Counted from the first letter of the stretch, positions 52,411 through 61,973 are shown. The stretch: DNA of 64,000 bases from Geodermatophilus amargosae (GCF_900116515.1 NZ_FPBA01000019.1:1-64000); one strand, 5' to 3'. Made by a program: numbers and translations. Notes: a model not told the origin generated them from the letters alone.

Positions 52411-54003
52411 GTGAGTTCCCTCACCCCTGCCCGCCCGTTCCGCCGCACCGACGCCGACTGGTGGCGCGACGCGGTCTTCTACCAGGTCTACATCCGCAGC
52501 TTCGCCGACGGCAGCGGCGACGGCGTCGGTGACCTCGCCGGCATCCGCGCCCGGCTGCCGCACCTGGTCGACCTCGGCGTCGACGCGCTGTGGATCACGC
52601 CCTTCTACCCCTCGCCGATGGCCGACCACGGCTACGACGTCGCCGACCCGCGCGACGTCGAGCCGGTCTTCGGCGACCTCGCGGAGTTCGACGCGCTGCT
52701 GGCCGAGGCGCACGCCGCCGGCATCCGGGTGACCGTCGACCTCGTCCCCAACCACACCTCCGACCGGCACGCGTGGTTCGCCGAGGCACTGGCCTCCCCG
52801 CCCGGCTCCGCCGCCCGCGCCCGCTACCTCTTCCGCGACGGCCGCGGCCCCGACGGGTCGCAGGCGCCGAACAACTGGCCCTCGGTCTTCGGCGGGCCGG
52901 CGTGGTCGCGGGTGCCCGACGGGCAGTGGTACCTGCACCTCTTCGCACCGGAGCAGCCCGACCTGGACTTCACCGACCCCGAGGTGCTCGCCGACCTCGA
53001 GACGACGATGCGCTTCTGGCTCGACCGCGGGGTCGACGGCTTCCGCATCGACGTCGCACACGGGATGGCCAAGCCCGAGGGCCTCCCGGACATGCAGCCG
53101 ATGGAGGACACCGGCCTGCTCGACGACCACGGCCCCGGCGACCTGCGGTTCGACCAGCCGGGCGTGCACGACGTGCACCGGCGGGTCCGCGCCGTCCTCG
53201 ACGCCCACCCCGGCACGATGGCCGTCGGCGAGGTCTGGGTGTCCGACGACGACCGGCTCGCCGACTACCTGCGCCCCGACGAGCTGCAGCTGGCCTTCAA
53301 CTTCAAGCTGTTGACCGCCGACTGGACCGTCGACGGCCTGCGCGACGCCGTCGTGCACTCGCTGGCCACCGTCGCCGGCGTGCCGGCACCCGCCTGCTGG
53401 GTGCTGTCCAACCACGACCGGCCCCGGCACGTCACCCGCTACGGCGGCGGCGAGCTGGGCACCCGGCGGGCGCGGGCAGCAGCGCTGCTGCAGCTCGCCC
53501 TCCCCGGGGCCGCCTACGTCTACAACGGCGACGAGCTCGGCATGCCCGACGTCGACCTGCCCGACGAGGTCCTGCAGGACCCGATCTGGGAGCGCTCCGG
53601 GCACACCGAGCGCGGCCGCGACGCCTGCCGGGTCCCGGTGCCGTGGTCGGGCACCGAGCCGTCCTACGGCTTCTCGTCGCAGCGCGACACCTGGCTGCCG
53701 ATGCCCGGGGGCTGGGGGCCGCTGACCGCTCGGGCCCAGGCCGCCGACCCGTCGTCGATGCTGTCCCTGTACCGGGCCGCGCTGGCCCTGCGGGCCTCCT
53801 CGCCGGCGTTCTCCGGCGAGTCGCTGGAGTGGCTCCCGGCGCCCGAGGGCTGCCTGGCGTTCCGCCGTCCGGGCGGCCTGGTGTGCCTGCTCAACCCGTC
53901 CCCGGAGGCCGTCCCGCTGCCCGAGGGACGGGTCCTGCTGGCCAGCGACGACGTCGCCGGCGGCACCCTGCCGGCCGACGCGGCGGTGTGGCTGCAGGCG
54001 TAG
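52411..54003 (+). CDS. aglA: Alpha-glucosidase, GH13
   Basis: 530 residues from GTG 52411, placed behind TAGGAG; an ATG at 52393 abuts the hairpin repeat. GH13 regions: 'DLVPNHTSDRH', Asp214 nucleophile (GFRIDVAHG), Glu274 acid (VGEVWV) and Asp336 (SNHDRPR). 'WWRDAVFYQVYIRSFAD' is the oligo-1,6/alpha-glucosidase N-terminus. Releases glucose from malto-oligosaccharides in the cytoplasm. Confidence 0.92.
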   Translation: MSSLTPARPFRRTDADWWRDAVFYQVYIRSFADGSGDGVGDLAGIRARLPHLVDLGVDALWITPFYPSPMADHGYDVADPRDVEPVFGDLAEFDALLAEAHAAGIRVTVDLVPNHTSDRHAWFAEALASPPGSAARARYLFRDGRGPDGSQAPNNWPSVFGGPAWSRVPDGQWYLHLFAPEQPDLDFTDPEVLADLETTMRFWLDRGVDGFRIDVAHGMAKPEGLPDMQPMEDTGLLDDHGPGDLRFDQPGVHDVHRRVRAVLDAHPGTMAVGEVWVSDDDRLADYLRPDELQLAFNFKLLTADWTVDGLRDAVVHSLATVAGVPAPACWVLSNHDRPRHVTRYGGGELGTRRARAAALLQLALPGAAYVYNGDELGMPDVDLPDEVLQDPIWERSGHTERGRDACRVPVPWSGTEPSYGFSSQRDTWLPMPGGWGPLTARAQAADPSSMLSLYRAALALRASSPAFSGESLEWLPAPEGCLAFRRPGGLVCLLNPSPEAVPLPEGRVLLASDDVAGGTLPADAAVWLQA

Positions 54004-54151
54004 TCCCGGAGAGCCCGGGGTCCCTGCGTTCAGGAGGCGCCGAATCCGGACGCGGGTAGCATCCGAGTCGTAACGAGGCGTCACGGGGGACGCTCCACAC
54101 GGTCGACCGACCCGTCGTCGGGGACCCATCTCGGGGGAGGCTCGCCCGCCC

Positions 54152-55699
54152 ATGGCGCTGCTGCAGGTCGAGGGGCTGACGAAGTCGTTCGGGGCCCGGC
54201 GCGTCCTGCGAGACGTCTCCTTCGCCCTCGACGAGGGCGAGATCGTCGGACTGGTCGGCACCAACGGCGCCGGCAAGTCCACCCTCGGGGACGTCGTTGC
54301 CGGCATCACCGCGGCCGACTCCGGGGCCATGACGCTGCAGGGCCACCCGTACGCGCCGCTGTCGGCGGAGGACGCCCGCCACCTCGGCGTCGGCGTCGTC
54401 CAGCAACTCGTGCACATCGACCCGGGGCTCACCGTCGCGCAGGCCGTCTTCCGCGGCACGGCGCAGGCCGGACGCCCGCAGGAGGAGCTCCGGCGGCAGG
54501 CCCGGGTGCTGCTCGCCGAGGTGGCGCTCGACGTCGACCCCGACACGCTGGTCGGCGAGCTGCCGCACTTCGTGCACGGCCTGGTCGAGACCGCCCGCGT
54601 GCTCGCCGAGGACACCCGGATGGTCGTGCTCGACGAGGTCTCCGCGCCGCTGCTGCCCTCGGAGGTCACCAGCCTGCACGCGGTCGCCGCCCGGCTGAGC
54701 CGGCAGGGCCGCGGCGTGCTCTACATCAGCCACCGGCTGCCGGAGATGCTCGAGGTCGTCGACCGCGTGCTGGTGCTGCGCGACGGCCGGATCGCCCTGG
54801 ACTCCCGGGCCGCGGAGATGGACCCGGTCCGGCTGGCCGCGGAGACCGTGGGCGAGCCCGTGACGCCGCCGGCGCCGCGGATCGCGTCGGTCCCGGCGCC
54901 AGTCCCGGTGTCGGCGCAGGCGCAGGACGTCCCGGCGCGCACCACGCCGCGGCTGGCCGCCTCCGACGAGGTCGCGCTGCGGGTCCGCAACCTGCGGGTG
55001 CCCGGCGCGGTCGAGGGCGTGGACCTGCTGCTGCGCCGCGGCGAGGTGATCGGGCTGACCGGGCACCGCTCCTCCGGCGTCCGCGAGATCGCCGGCGCCC
55101 TGTCCGGCGAGCTGCCGGCCATCACCGACGAGCTCCTGCTGCACGGCGAGCAGCGCTCGCTGGGGTGCACCGACGACGGCTCGCTCGCGCTGCCGGTGTA
55201 CCGGCCCGACGAGGACGCCTACGGGGTCGACCCCGGCGAGACGATCGCCCGGACGCTCACCCAGGAGGCCTGGGGTTCGCTCACCGACCTGCGCAAGGAG
55301 ATCGCCACCCTGCGCGGGGTCATCCGGACCGTGCACGAGATGGACGTCAAGACGATGAGCATCCGCACCGTCTTCGGCGCGCTGTCCGGCGGCGACCAGC
55401 ACAAGCTCGCCCTCGCCCGGTGGATGACGGCCTCGCCACGCGACGTCGTCGTCCTGCACGAGCCGACCCGGGGCCTCGACGTCCGGGCCCGCCGGCAGGT
55501 CCGCCGGCTGCTCGACGAGGCGACCGGCCACGGGACCTCGGTGGTCGTGGTCTCGGTGGACCCCGACGAGCTGGCCGAGTGCTGCGACCGCGTCGGGATC
55601 GTGGCCGACGGCCGGGTGGCGCGGTGGATCGACACCGGCGAGCTCGCCGTCGACGCGGTGCGCGAGCGCATCGTCGAGGCCGCCACCGCGGCTGCCTGA
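54152..55699 (+). CDS. Orphan tandem-domain ABC ATPase, sugar-importer (RbsA/MglA) type
   Basis: 515 residues with two ABC domains. First: Walker A GTNGAGKST and Walker B 'MVVLDEVS', but the signature reads ELPHFVHGL, not LSGGQ. Second: Walker A is lost (GHRSSGVREI, as usual in RbsA second domains), with intact LSGGDQ and 'VVVLHEPTRGLDV'. A Pro/Ala linker lies at 245-270. No permease or binding-protein gene is beside it, so partner and substrate are unknown. One composite active site may be compromised. Confidence 0.85.
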   Translation: MALLQVEGLTKSFGARRVLRDVSFALDEGEIVGLVGTNGAGKSTLGDVVAGITAADSGAMTLQGHPYAPLSAEDARHLGVGVVQQLVHIDPGLTVAQAVFRGTAQAGRPQEELRRQARVLLAEVALDVDPDTLVGELPHFVHGLVETARVLAEDTRMVVLDEVSAPLLPSEVTSLHAVAARLSRQGRGVLYISHRLPEMLEVVDRVLVLRDGRIALDSRAAEMDPVRLAAETVGEPVTPPAPRIASVPAPVPVSAQAQDVPARTTPRLAASDEVALRVRNLRVPGAVEGVDLLLRRGEVIGLTGHRSSGVREIAGALSGELPAITDELLLHGEQRSLGCTDDGSLALPVYRPDEDAYGVDPGETIARTLTQEAWGSLTDLRKEIATLRGVIRTVHEMDVKTMSIRTVFGALSGGDQHKLALARWMTASPRDVVVLHEPTRGLDVRARRQVRRLLDEATGHGTSVVVVSVDPDELAECCDRVGIVADGRVARWIDTGELAVDAVRERIVEAATAAA

Positions 55700-55758
55700 A
55701 GAAGGACCCCGTCCTCCCCGCCCTTCGCAGGCTCAGGGCGGGACCCGGGACAGGGCCG

Positions 55759-55804
55759 GGGCCGGCACCCTCCCCGACCCCCCGTCCGGGTCGGGTGCCG
55801 GCCC
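55759..55804. terminator. Hairpin between ABC ATPase and roadblock genes
   Basis: GGGCCGGCACCC (55759-55770) and GGGTGCCGGCCC (55793-55804) pair perfectly round a 22-nt C-rich loop, between convergent genes. An AAGGACCCCGTCCTCC stretch just before resembles the ends of the 52.3 and 61.9 kb repeats. Confidence 0.7.
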
Positions 55805-55824
55805 GCCTGCTCAGAGGCGCCCGC

Positions 55825-56193
55825 TCAGACGGCGACGTGGGAGGCGACCGCCCGCAGCTTGTGCCGCGCGAGCGCCAGGTTGGCGGTCACGCGGTTGAGC
55901 ACCAGGTAGATGAACAGGCCGGAGTTGCCCTGGCCCTTGAGCACGTTGATCAGGTGGTACTGGCTGCCCAGCGTGATGAGGATGTCCTCGACCTCGTCCT
56001 TGAGCTCGAGGTCGCTGATGGTGCGCAGCTTGGCGCGCACCACGTTGGAGTTGCCGGCGGCGGCCACGTTGAGGTCGAAGCCGGGGGTGCCACCGGCCGC
56101 GAGGGCCATGCCGCTGTCGATGTCCACGATCGCGGCGCCGTTGGCGCCCTCGATCGCGAGCAGGTCGGCGATCACGTTGTCGAGCGTTGCCAC
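55825..56193 (-). CDS. Roadblock/LC7-domain protein
   Basis: 122 residues from GTG 56193, which has AGGAG 8 nt upstream. The frame stays open upstream to an ATG at 56511 through Pro/Ala-rich sequence, so a 228-residue form is possible. '[21 protein letters not shown]' and '[24 protein letters not shown]' match the Roadblock fold, which regulates small GTPases of the MglB type. No MglA-like GTPase gene is nearby. Abundant in Geodermatophilaceae-type genomes, by recollection. Confidence 0.85.
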   Translation of the reverse strand: MATLDNVIADLLAIEGANGAAIVDIDSGMALAAGGTPGFDLNVAAAGNSNVVRAKLRTISDLELKDEVEDILITLGSQYHLINVLKGQGNSGLFIYLVLNRVTANLALARHKLRAVASHVAV

Positions 56194-56730
56194 GGATGGG
56201 GCTCCTGTCGTCTCGAGAGGGGGACGCAGCGGAGTGCTGCGCACCGGGTCGGGAGACCCGGCTCGGCCGGACGGACCGGACGTCTGGGGAGGCACGACGC
56301 TCACCGGCGGCGGGGCCGCCGGGGCGTCGTCCGCCGGCCCGGCCGGAGCCGGGACCGGGTGCGGGACCTGCGGCGGGACCGCGTCGTCGTCGACGGCGGC
56401 CGGCGGGGCGGGGGCGGGCCGGTGCTCCGGCACCCGCGACTGCTGCCACGGGAGCTCCTGTGGCTCGTGGCGCCCCCACTGCCACAGCGACGCCCACCAC
56501 CCGGTTGCCATGGTCCAGTCCCGCCCTGTTCGCGCGTCCGCCGAAGGCCTCAGCGACCCCAGACAACACGTCCCCGGCAGGCCGGGCAAACCGGCAGACG
56601 TATCTGCAGGTGAGCGCGCCGCCACCGACGGCAACCGTCCGGCGGGGCCGCCGGACCGGTCTCCCCCGCCCCTCCGGTACCTTCCGCGGGACCGCGCGGG
56701 CCCGCCCGCTGCCTCTCGCAAGGAGTCACC
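56194..56730. other. Gap between roadblock and bioY genes
   Basis: 56194-56511 could code a Pro-rich N-terminal extension of the roadblock protein. 56512-56730 shows only the bioY promoter region and its AAGGAG box. No other gene seen. Confidence 0.5.
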
Positions 56731-57294
56731 GTGAAGACCCGGGACCTCGCCTACGTCGCCCTCTTCGCCGCCATCATCGCGGTGCTGGGGACCCTGCCGG
56801 CGATCAACGTCGGCCCGGTGCCGATCACCGCCCAGACCCTCGGCGTGATGCTGGCCGGCAGCGTCCTCGGCGCCCGCCGCGGGTTCCTCGCGGTGCTGCT
56901 CTTCCTCGTGCTCGTGGCCGTCGGCCTGCCCCTGCTGGCCAGCGGGGCGGGAGGCCTGGCCCCCTTCGCCGGCGCCTCGGCCGGCTACCTCTACAGCTGG
57001 CCGCTGGCCGCCTTCGTCGTCGGCTGGCTGACCGAGCGCTCCTGGGACCGCTACGACGTCCTGCGCGGCACGCTGTTCAACGTCGTGGGCGGCATCGTCG
57101 TCATCTACGCGATCGGCGTCCCGGTCCTCAAGGCGGTCACCGGCCTGGCGTGGGGCCCCGCGTTCTGGACCGGCGCCGCCGTGTTCGTCCCCGGCGACCT
57201 GTTCAAGGCCGTGGTCGCGGCGGCCATCGCCGACGTCGTGCGGCGCAGCTACCCCGTCATCGACCGTCCCCGCCGGACCGCCGGCAGCCGGTGA
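56731..57294 (+). CDS. bioY: Biotin ECF transporter S component BioY
   Basis: 187 residues from GTG 56731 behind AAGGAGTCACC. Six hydrophobic helices. '[24 protein letters not shown]' and '[19 protein letters not shown]' are BioY signatures. High-affinity biotin binding and uptake. First gene of bioYMN; GTGA overlaps couple all three. Confidence 0.94.
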   Translation: MKTRDLAYVALFAAIIAVLGTLPAINVGPVPITAQTLGVMLAGSVLGARRGFLAVLLFLVLVAVGLPLLASGAGGLAPFAGASAGYLYSWPLAAFVVGWLTERSWDRYDVLRGTLFNVVGGIVVIYAIGVPVLKAVTGLAWGPAFWTGAAVFVPGDLFKAVVAAAIADVVRRSYPVIDRPRRTAGSR

Positions 57295-58031
57295 GGTTCC
57301 GCCGTCCCGGTCCGGCGCCCGCCGCGGACGACGTCGCGGACCCGGGGCGCGGCATCGAGCTGCGCGGGGTCTCCCACCGCTACGGCGACCGGGAGGTCCT
57401 CGACGGCCTCGACCTCACCCTGACCGAGGCGCGGATCGGCGTGGTCGGCGCCAACGGGTCGGGCAAGAGCACCTTCGCCCGGCTGCTCAACGGCTTGGTC
57501 GTGCCGTCGGAGGGGCGGGTGCTCGTCGACGGGCTGGACACCCGCACCCAGGTGCGCGCGGTGCGGCGCCGGGTCGGCTTCGTGTTCCAGGACCCCGACG
57601 CGCAGATCGTGCTGCCCACGGTGGCCGAGGACGTCGCCTACGGCCTCGAGAACCAGGGCGTGCCGCCGGACGAGCGCGCGGCCCGCGTCGCCGAGGTGCT
57701 GCAGCGCTACGGGCTGGCCGAGCACGCCGACCACCCCGCGCACCTGCTCTCCGGTGGGCAGAAGCAGCTGCTGGCCATCGCCGGCGTGCTGGTGATGCGC
57801 CCGGCCCGCATCGTGTTCGACGAGCCGACGACGCTGCTGGACCTGGTCAACGCCCGCCGGGTCGCCGAGCTGATCGCCGGGCTCGAGCAGCAGGTCGTCG
57901 TCGTGACCCACCAGCTGGACCTGCTCGACGGCTTCGACCGGGTGCTCGTCGTCGACCGCGGCCGCGTGGTCCAGGACGCCGCCCCCGGCCCGGCCGTGGC
58001 CGCCTACCGCGCGCTGATGGCCGGCCGGTGA
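57291..58031 (+). CDS. bioM: Biotin ECF transporter ATPase BioM
   Basis: 246 residues from GTG 57291. Walker [13 protein letters not shown]-loop [19 protein letters not shown] signature, Walker B '[11 protein letters not shown]' and H-loop VVTHQLD. CbiO/EcfA-like. Powers BioY; cytoplasmic side of the complex. Confidence 0.93.
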   Translation: MRFRRPGPAPAADDVADPGRGIELRGVSHRYGDREVLDGLDLTLTEARIGVVGANGSGKSTFARLLNGLVVPSEGRVLVDGLDTRTQVRAVRRRVGFVFQDPDAQIVLPTVAEDVAYGLENQGVPPDERAARVAEVLQRYGLAEHADHPAHLLSGGQKQLLAIAGVLVMRPARIVFDEPTTLLDLVNARRVAELIAGLEQQVVVVTHQLDLLDGFDRVLVVDRGRVVQDAAPGPAVAAYRALMAGR

Positions 58032-58693
58032 CCCTCGCGCTGTACGTTCCCCGGGCCAGCGTCGTCCACCGGCTGCCGGCCGGCGCCAAGCTGCTCGCCC
58101 TCGCGGTGCTGGCCGTCGCGCTGTTCGTGCTGCCCACGCTGACCGCGGCCGGCGCGGCGCTGCTCGGGACGCTGGCCGTCGGGCTGCTCGTCGCCCGGCT
58201 GCCGGTGGCGGTGCTGGCCCGGCAGGCGCGGGCGGTCCGGTGGTGGCTGCTGGCCCTGCTCGTCGTCCACGCGCTGACCACGGACCCGCGCACCGGCGCG
58301 CACGTGGCGCTGCGGCTGCTGACGCTGGTGCTGGCGGCGGCCGTGGTGACGGCGACGACGCGGGTCAGCGAGATGGTCGCGGTGGTCGAGTGGCTGAGTG
58401 CGCCGCTGCGGCTGGTCGGCGTCCGGCCGGCGCGCGTGGGCCTGGCGATCACCATGGCGCTGCGGTTCATCCCGGTGCTGATCGAGCGCGCCGACCGGAT
58501 CCGCGAGGCGCAGGCCGCCCGCGGCGGGTCCCCGCGCGGCGTGCGCGCGCTGCGGACGACGATCGCGCCGCTGCTCGTGCAGGTGCTGCAGATGGCCCAC
58601 GACGTCAGCGAGGCGCTCGACGCCCGCGGCGCCGACGACGTCCCGCCCCCGCGCCGCCGCCGGCGCTCCCCCGCCGTGGAGGTCCCACGATGA
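58028..58693 (+). CDS. bioN: Biotin ECF transporter T component BioN
   Basis: 221 residues. Hydrophobic helices and coupling motif with ARG signatures: '[12 protein letters not shown]' and '[11 protein letters not shown]'. Starts at a GTG overlapping the bioM stop. Links BioM to BioY. The 3' end lies in a 21-bp tandem duplication that also carries the next start. Confidence 0.92.
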   Translation: MTLALYVPRASVVHRLPAGAKLLALAVLAVALFVLPTLTAAGAALLGTLAVGLLVARLPVAVLARQARAVRWWLLALLVVHALTTDPRTGAHVALRLLTLVLAAAVVTATTRVSEMVAVVEWLSAPLRLVGVRPARVGLAITMALRFIPVLIERADRIREAQAARGGSPRGVRALRTTIAPLLVQVLQMAHDVSEALDARGADDVPPPRRRRRSPAVEVPR

Positions 58694-58716
58694 CCCCTGG
58701 AGGTCCCACGATGACC
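58677..58716 (+). repeat. 21-bp tandem duplication of a ribosome binding site plus start codon
   Basis: TGGAGGTCCCACGATGACC occurs at 58677 and again at 58698. Each copy carries GGAGG and an ATG (58690 and 58711), and both ATGs are in frame. Confidence 0.85.
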
Positions 58717-59238
58717 GTCGTCGAGATCTGGCTGACCCCGACGGCCGCCGCGCCGATGCGGCGGGTGCCCTCCGCGCGGCTGGTCGCCGGACAGGGGCTG
58801 GAGGGCGACCGCTACGCCCTCGGCGGTGGCACCTGGGCGCGGTACCCCGATCTGGAGAAGCAGCTGACGCTCATCGACGGCGCCGACGTCGCGGCGGTCG
58901 CGGCGGAGGCCGGCGTGCCGCTGACGCCCGGCGACACCCGCCGCAACCTGGTGACCGCCGGCATCGACCTGCCCGCGCTGGTGGGCCGGTGGTTCGCCGT
59001 CGGCGACGCGCTGCTGTTCGGCGTGAAGCGCTGCCCGCCGTGCGCCCACCTCGAGCGGCTCACCGGCGCGCGGCTGGTCAAGGCGATGGTGCACCGCGGC
59101 GGCATCAACGCGGCGGTGTTCGCGGGCGGCGAGGTCGCCGAGGGCGCGGTCGTGCGGGCGGTGTCCGAGGAGGAGGCCGCCCGGCGCGGGGCACCGACCG
59201 GCGCGGACCGGCCGGTACCCCGCCTCGTCGCAGGCTGA
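58690..59238 (+). CDS. MOSC-domain protein
   Basis: 182 residues from the ATG at 58690 or 175 from 58711; the upstream ATG overlaps the bioN stop. 'GLEGDRYALGGG', 'NLVTAGIDLPALVGRWFAVGDALL' and 'CPPCAHLERLTG' with the conserved Cys are MOSC (molybdenum cofactor sulfurase C-terminal) marks, as in YiiM. Probably reduces N-hydroxylated compounds or handles sulfur at Moco. Downstream of bioYMN, perhaps in the same transcript. Confidence 0.9.
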   Translation: MTPGGPTMTVVEIWLTPTAAAPMRRVPSARLVAGQGLEGDRYALGGGTWARYPDLEKQLTLIDGADVAAVAAEAGVPLTPGDTRRNLVTAGIDLPALVGRWFAVGDALLFGVKRCPPCAHLERLTGARLVKAMVHRGGINAAVFAGGEVAEGAVVRAVSEEEAARRGAPTGADRPVPRLVAG

Positions 59239-59260
59239 GGAGGACTCAGCCGACGAGGCG
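59221..59260. terminator. Two-tier hairpin covering both stop codons
   Basis: Outer CGCCTCGTCG/CGACGAGGCG and inner GGCTGAG/CTCAGCC stems span 59221-59260. The stops of the MOSC (+) and methyltransferase (-) genes lie in the inner stem. Bidirectional. Confidence 0.8.
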
Positions 59261-60364
59261 GTAGAAGCGGAGGAAGTCGTCCGGGAGGTCGAGGACCTCG
59301 ACGTCGGCGAAGCCCGCCTCCCGGGCGTAGCGGCGGAGCGTGCCGGGGCGCATGACCGTCCCGGTGGCCGCCGACGGCTGGTGGGAGAGGCCGTCGGCCA
59401 GGCAGCAGGCCAGGCTGTAGCCGTACATCAGCCGCTCCACCTCGTCGCCGGGGGCGGTGAACTCCTCGGCCACGCGCTCGTCGACGACGAGCACCGTCCC
59501 GCCGGGGCGGACCAGCCGTCGCATGGCAGCCAGCACCGACACCGGGTCGGACAGGTCGTGGATGCACTCGAACGCCGTCACCAGGTCGTAGCCCGCCGCG
59601 TCGTCCACCGTGGCGGCGTCGGCGAGGTGGTGGTGCACCCGGTCGGCGACGCCGGCCTCGGCGGCGTTGCGGCGGGCCGCCTGCACCGAGGGCTCGTCGA
59701 CGTCGTAGCCGTCGACGGTCGCCGCCGGGTAGGCCTGCGCGATGCCGATGGACGACCAGCCGTAGCCGCAGCCGACGTCGGCGACCCGGCCGCCGCGCCG
59801 CAGGGCCGCGTCGACGTCGGGGATCGACGGCAGGAGGGTGCTGCCCAGGCGGCCGAGGAACAGGGAGCGGTTGGCCGCGGCCTGCGCCTCGCGCACCTCG
59901 GTGCCCTGCTGGGCCCACGAGACGCCGCCGCCGGTCCGGTGCGCCTCGGCGAGCGCGTCGACCTGCCGCCCGGCCGCCACCGCGAACCGGACCAGCGGCA
60001 CCAGGTGGTCGGCGCTGAGGACGTCGAGGAGTGGCGCCTCGTGCCCGCGGGGCAGCGTGAAGCGGCGGGCCCGGGCGTCCCCGGGGCGGGCGGGGTCGTC
60101 CTCGGCGGTGAGGATGCCGGTGACCGCCTGCTGCTCGAGCCACTCGCGGACGTAGCGCTCGGCCGTCCCGGTGCGGCCGGCCACCTCGGTGGAGGTGGAC
60201 GCGCCGTGCGCGGCGAGGTCGCGGTAGTAGCCGAGGTGGTCGCCGAGGTACACGGCCTGCGCGTCCAGGACGGCGAGCACGGTCTGGAACAGGCGCCCGG
60301 CCAGGGCCTCGGTGGCGGCGGGCCCGGCGTCGTCGGTGTCGGGTGCGCGGGTGTCGGTGGTCAT
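59246..60364 (-). CDS. SAM-dependent methyltransferase with winged-helix N-domain
   Basis: 372 residues. The N-terminal 90 residues form a MarR-like wing ('AVYLGDHLGYYRDLAAHG', 'RYVREWLEQQAVTGIL'). SAM-binding motif I is VADVGCGYGWSSIGIA, with motif II YDVDEPSV and 'VTAFECIHDLSDP'. Similar to actinobacterial class I enzymes of unknown substrate. Convergent with the MOSC gene, divergent from the YccF gene. Confidence 0.88.
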   Translation of the reverse strand: MTTDTRAPDTDDAGPAATEALAGRLFQTVLAVLDAQAVYLGDHLGYYRDLAAHGASTSTEVAGRTGTAERYVREWLEQQAVTGILTAEDDPARPGDARARRFTLPRGHEAPLLDVLSADHLVPLVRFAVAAGRQVDALAEAHRTGGGVSWAQQGTEVREAQAAANRSLFLGRLGSTLLPSIPDVDAALRRGGRVADVGCGYGWSSIGIAQAYPAATVDGYDVDEPSVQAARRNAAEAGVADRVHHHLADAATVDDAAGYDLVTAFECIHDLSDPVSVLAAMRRLVRPGGTVLVVDERVAEEFTAPGDEVERLMYGYSLACCLADGLSHQPSAATGTVMRPGTLRRYAREAGFADVEVLDLPDDFLRFYRLVG

Positions 60365-60482
60365 CGCGGACCTGCTCCTCTCGGGTGGCCCCGGCCGGTC
60401 GGCCGACCGCGCCGGCGCGGCCGATCCTGGTCCCGGCGGCCCCACCGCGGAACCCGGCGGCGCCCCGGTCCGTGGTCTGTCC

Positions 60483-60926
60483 GTGGACACCCTCCGGACG
60501 CTGCTCAACCTGGTCTGGCTCGTGCTGCACGGCTGGCTGCTCGCGCTGGCCTACGCGCTCGCCGGCGTGCTGGCCTGCCTGCTGGTGGTGACCATCCCGT
60601 TCGGCATCGCCGCGTTCCGGCTGGCCGGCTTCGTCGTCTGGCCGTTCGGGCGGACGACCGTGCGGGCACCCGGCGCGGGCGTCGCCTCGGCGCTGGGCAA
60701 CCTGGTGTGGTTCCTGGTGGCCGGCTGGTGGCTGGCGCTGGTGCACGTGGCCGCCGGGGTCGCGTTCTGCGTGACGATCGTCGGCATCCCGTTCGGGATC
60801 GCCTCGTTCAAGCTGGCCGCCGTGGGCCTGTTCCCGCTGGGCAAGCGGGTGGTCGAGACCGCTCCCCCGCGCGACTGGATGCACGCCGGCAGCGGCGTGG
60901 TGCAGGGGGCGCCGGCCCGCTGGTGA
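60483..60926 (+). CDS. YccF-domain membrane protein
   Basis: 147 residues from GTG 60483. Two internally repeated YccF units, each 'LLNLVWLVLHGWLLALAY' / 'LGNLVWFLVAGWWLALVH' followed by 'TIPFGIAAFRLA' / 'GIPFGIASFKLA'. Four transmembrane helices. Function unknown. Convergent with the thioesterase gene, 9 nt apart. Confidence 0.88.
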   Translation: MDTLRTLLNLVWLVLHGWLLALAYALAGVLACLLVVTIPFGIAAFRLAGFVVWPFGRTTVRAPGAGVASALGNLVWFLVAGWWLALVHVAAGVAFCVTIVGIPFGIASFKLAAVGLFPLGKRVVETAPPRDWMHAGSGVVQGAPARW

Positions 60927-60935
60927 GGGCGGGCG

Positions 60936-61349
60936 TCAGTCCCCCGGCTCGTCGAGCCAGCGGGCGAGGAACTCCTTCTCGTCCGGGGAGAGCCGGCGCG
61001 GGCGCTCGATCGAGAAGTCGAAGGGCACCAGCAGCGTGCTGCCGGTGACCGCCAGCTTCTCGTGGTCGAAGACCTCGTAGTGGCAGGTGAAGGCCGCCGC
61101 CCGGATGCCCGACACCCAGATCTGCACGTCCAGCGGGCGGGACGAGTAGACGACGGGCAGCTTGTAGGCGATCTCGTGGGCGGCCACGACCGTGCCGCGA
61201 CGCAGTCCGGTGCGCTCCTCCAGTGAGGCGCGCTCGAAGAACAGCGCGACGCGCGCCATCTCGAAGTACTGCAGGTACACGACGTTGTTGACGTGGCCGT
61301 AGGCGTCCATGTCCGACCAGCGCATGGGGACCTGCACCGTGTACCGCAC
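60936..61349 (-). CDS. Acyl-CoA thioesterase (4HBT hotdog fold)
   Basis: 137 residues from GTG 61349; an ATG at 61325 is a shorter option. 'MRWSDMDAYGHVNNVVYLQYFEMARV' is the hotdog active-site helix with catalytic Asp. Hydrolyses acyl-CoA. Corresponds in position to Rv2475c, upstream of ettA (Rv2477c) in M. tuberculosis. Confidence 0.9.
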   Translation of the reverse strand: MRYTVQVPMRWSDMDAYGHVNNVVYLQYFEMARVALFFERASLEERTGLRRGTVVAAHEIAYKLPVVYSSRPLDVQIWVSGIRAAAFTCHYEVFDHEKLAVTGSTLLVPFDFSIERPRRLSPDEKEFLARWLDEPGD

Positions 61350-61442
61350 GGTGCGACACCCTGCCGCACGCGGGCCGCGGACGTCGACCGGCCCGCGGCG
61401 TGAGGGACGCACACGGACGTGCGGCGGGCCTACGGTCCGGCC

Positions 61443-61871
61443 GTGGACGTGTGGGACGCCGGGGCTCCGGGGGTCCTGGTGCTGCCCTCCGGCCGCCGCG
61501 TGCGGGGACGGGGGCTCCGCGACGGACTGCCCGGAGGGCCGCTCCCCCGCTTCGGCGTGTACCTCCTGGGCCGGCTGCCGGGTCCTCTCGACTGGGAGAG
61601 CCGCTGGGTGCGCTGGCCCGACTTCCGGCTGCCGGCGTCGCTGCCGGACCTGCGGGCGGCTCTGGGCGAGGCGTGGGAACGGTCGCTCACCGAGCGGGTC
61701 GAGATCGCCTGCAGCGGTGGCACCGGCCGCACGGGGACGGCCCTCGCGTGCCTGGCCGTCCTGGACGGTGTCCCCGCCGGTGAGGCGGTCGCCTTCGTGC
61801 GCCGGCACTACCGGTCCCGTGCCGTCGAGACGCGGAGGCAGGCACGGCTCGTGGCCGCGTTCCCGCCCTGA
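61443..61871 (+). CDS. Protein-tyrosine-phosphatase-like protein
   Basis: 142 residues from GTG 61443 (GTG 61419 is 24 nt upstream, in frame). P-loop ACSGGTGRTGTALACL contains the CX5R nucleophile motif. The general acid may be the Asp in 'RWPDFRLP'. Small actinobacterial tyrosine-phosphatase family. Substrate unknown. Confidence 0.84.
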   Translation: MDVWDAGAPGVLVLPSGRRVRGRGLRDGLPGGPLPRFGVYLLGRLPGPLDWESRWVRWPDFRLPASLPDLRAALGEAWERSLTERVEIACSGGTGRTGTALACLAVLDGVPAGEAVAFVRRHYRSRAVETRRQARLVAAFPP

Positions 61872-61879
61872 GACACCGC

Positions 61880-61913
61880 CGGCCGGCCGGAGCAGCGCTG
61901 CTCCGGCCGGCCG
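61880..61913 (+). terminator. Perfect 17+17 palindrome after the phosphatase gene
   Basis: CGGCCGGCCGGAGCAGC at 61880-61896 is followed at once by its exact reverse complement. It starts 9 nt past the stop codon. Confidence 0.8.
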
Positions 61914-61916
61914 TGT

Positions 61917-61973
61917 AAGGACCCCCTCCTCCTCAGCCCTCGCATGCTCGGGCCGAGCCTCGGGAGGGGGCCG

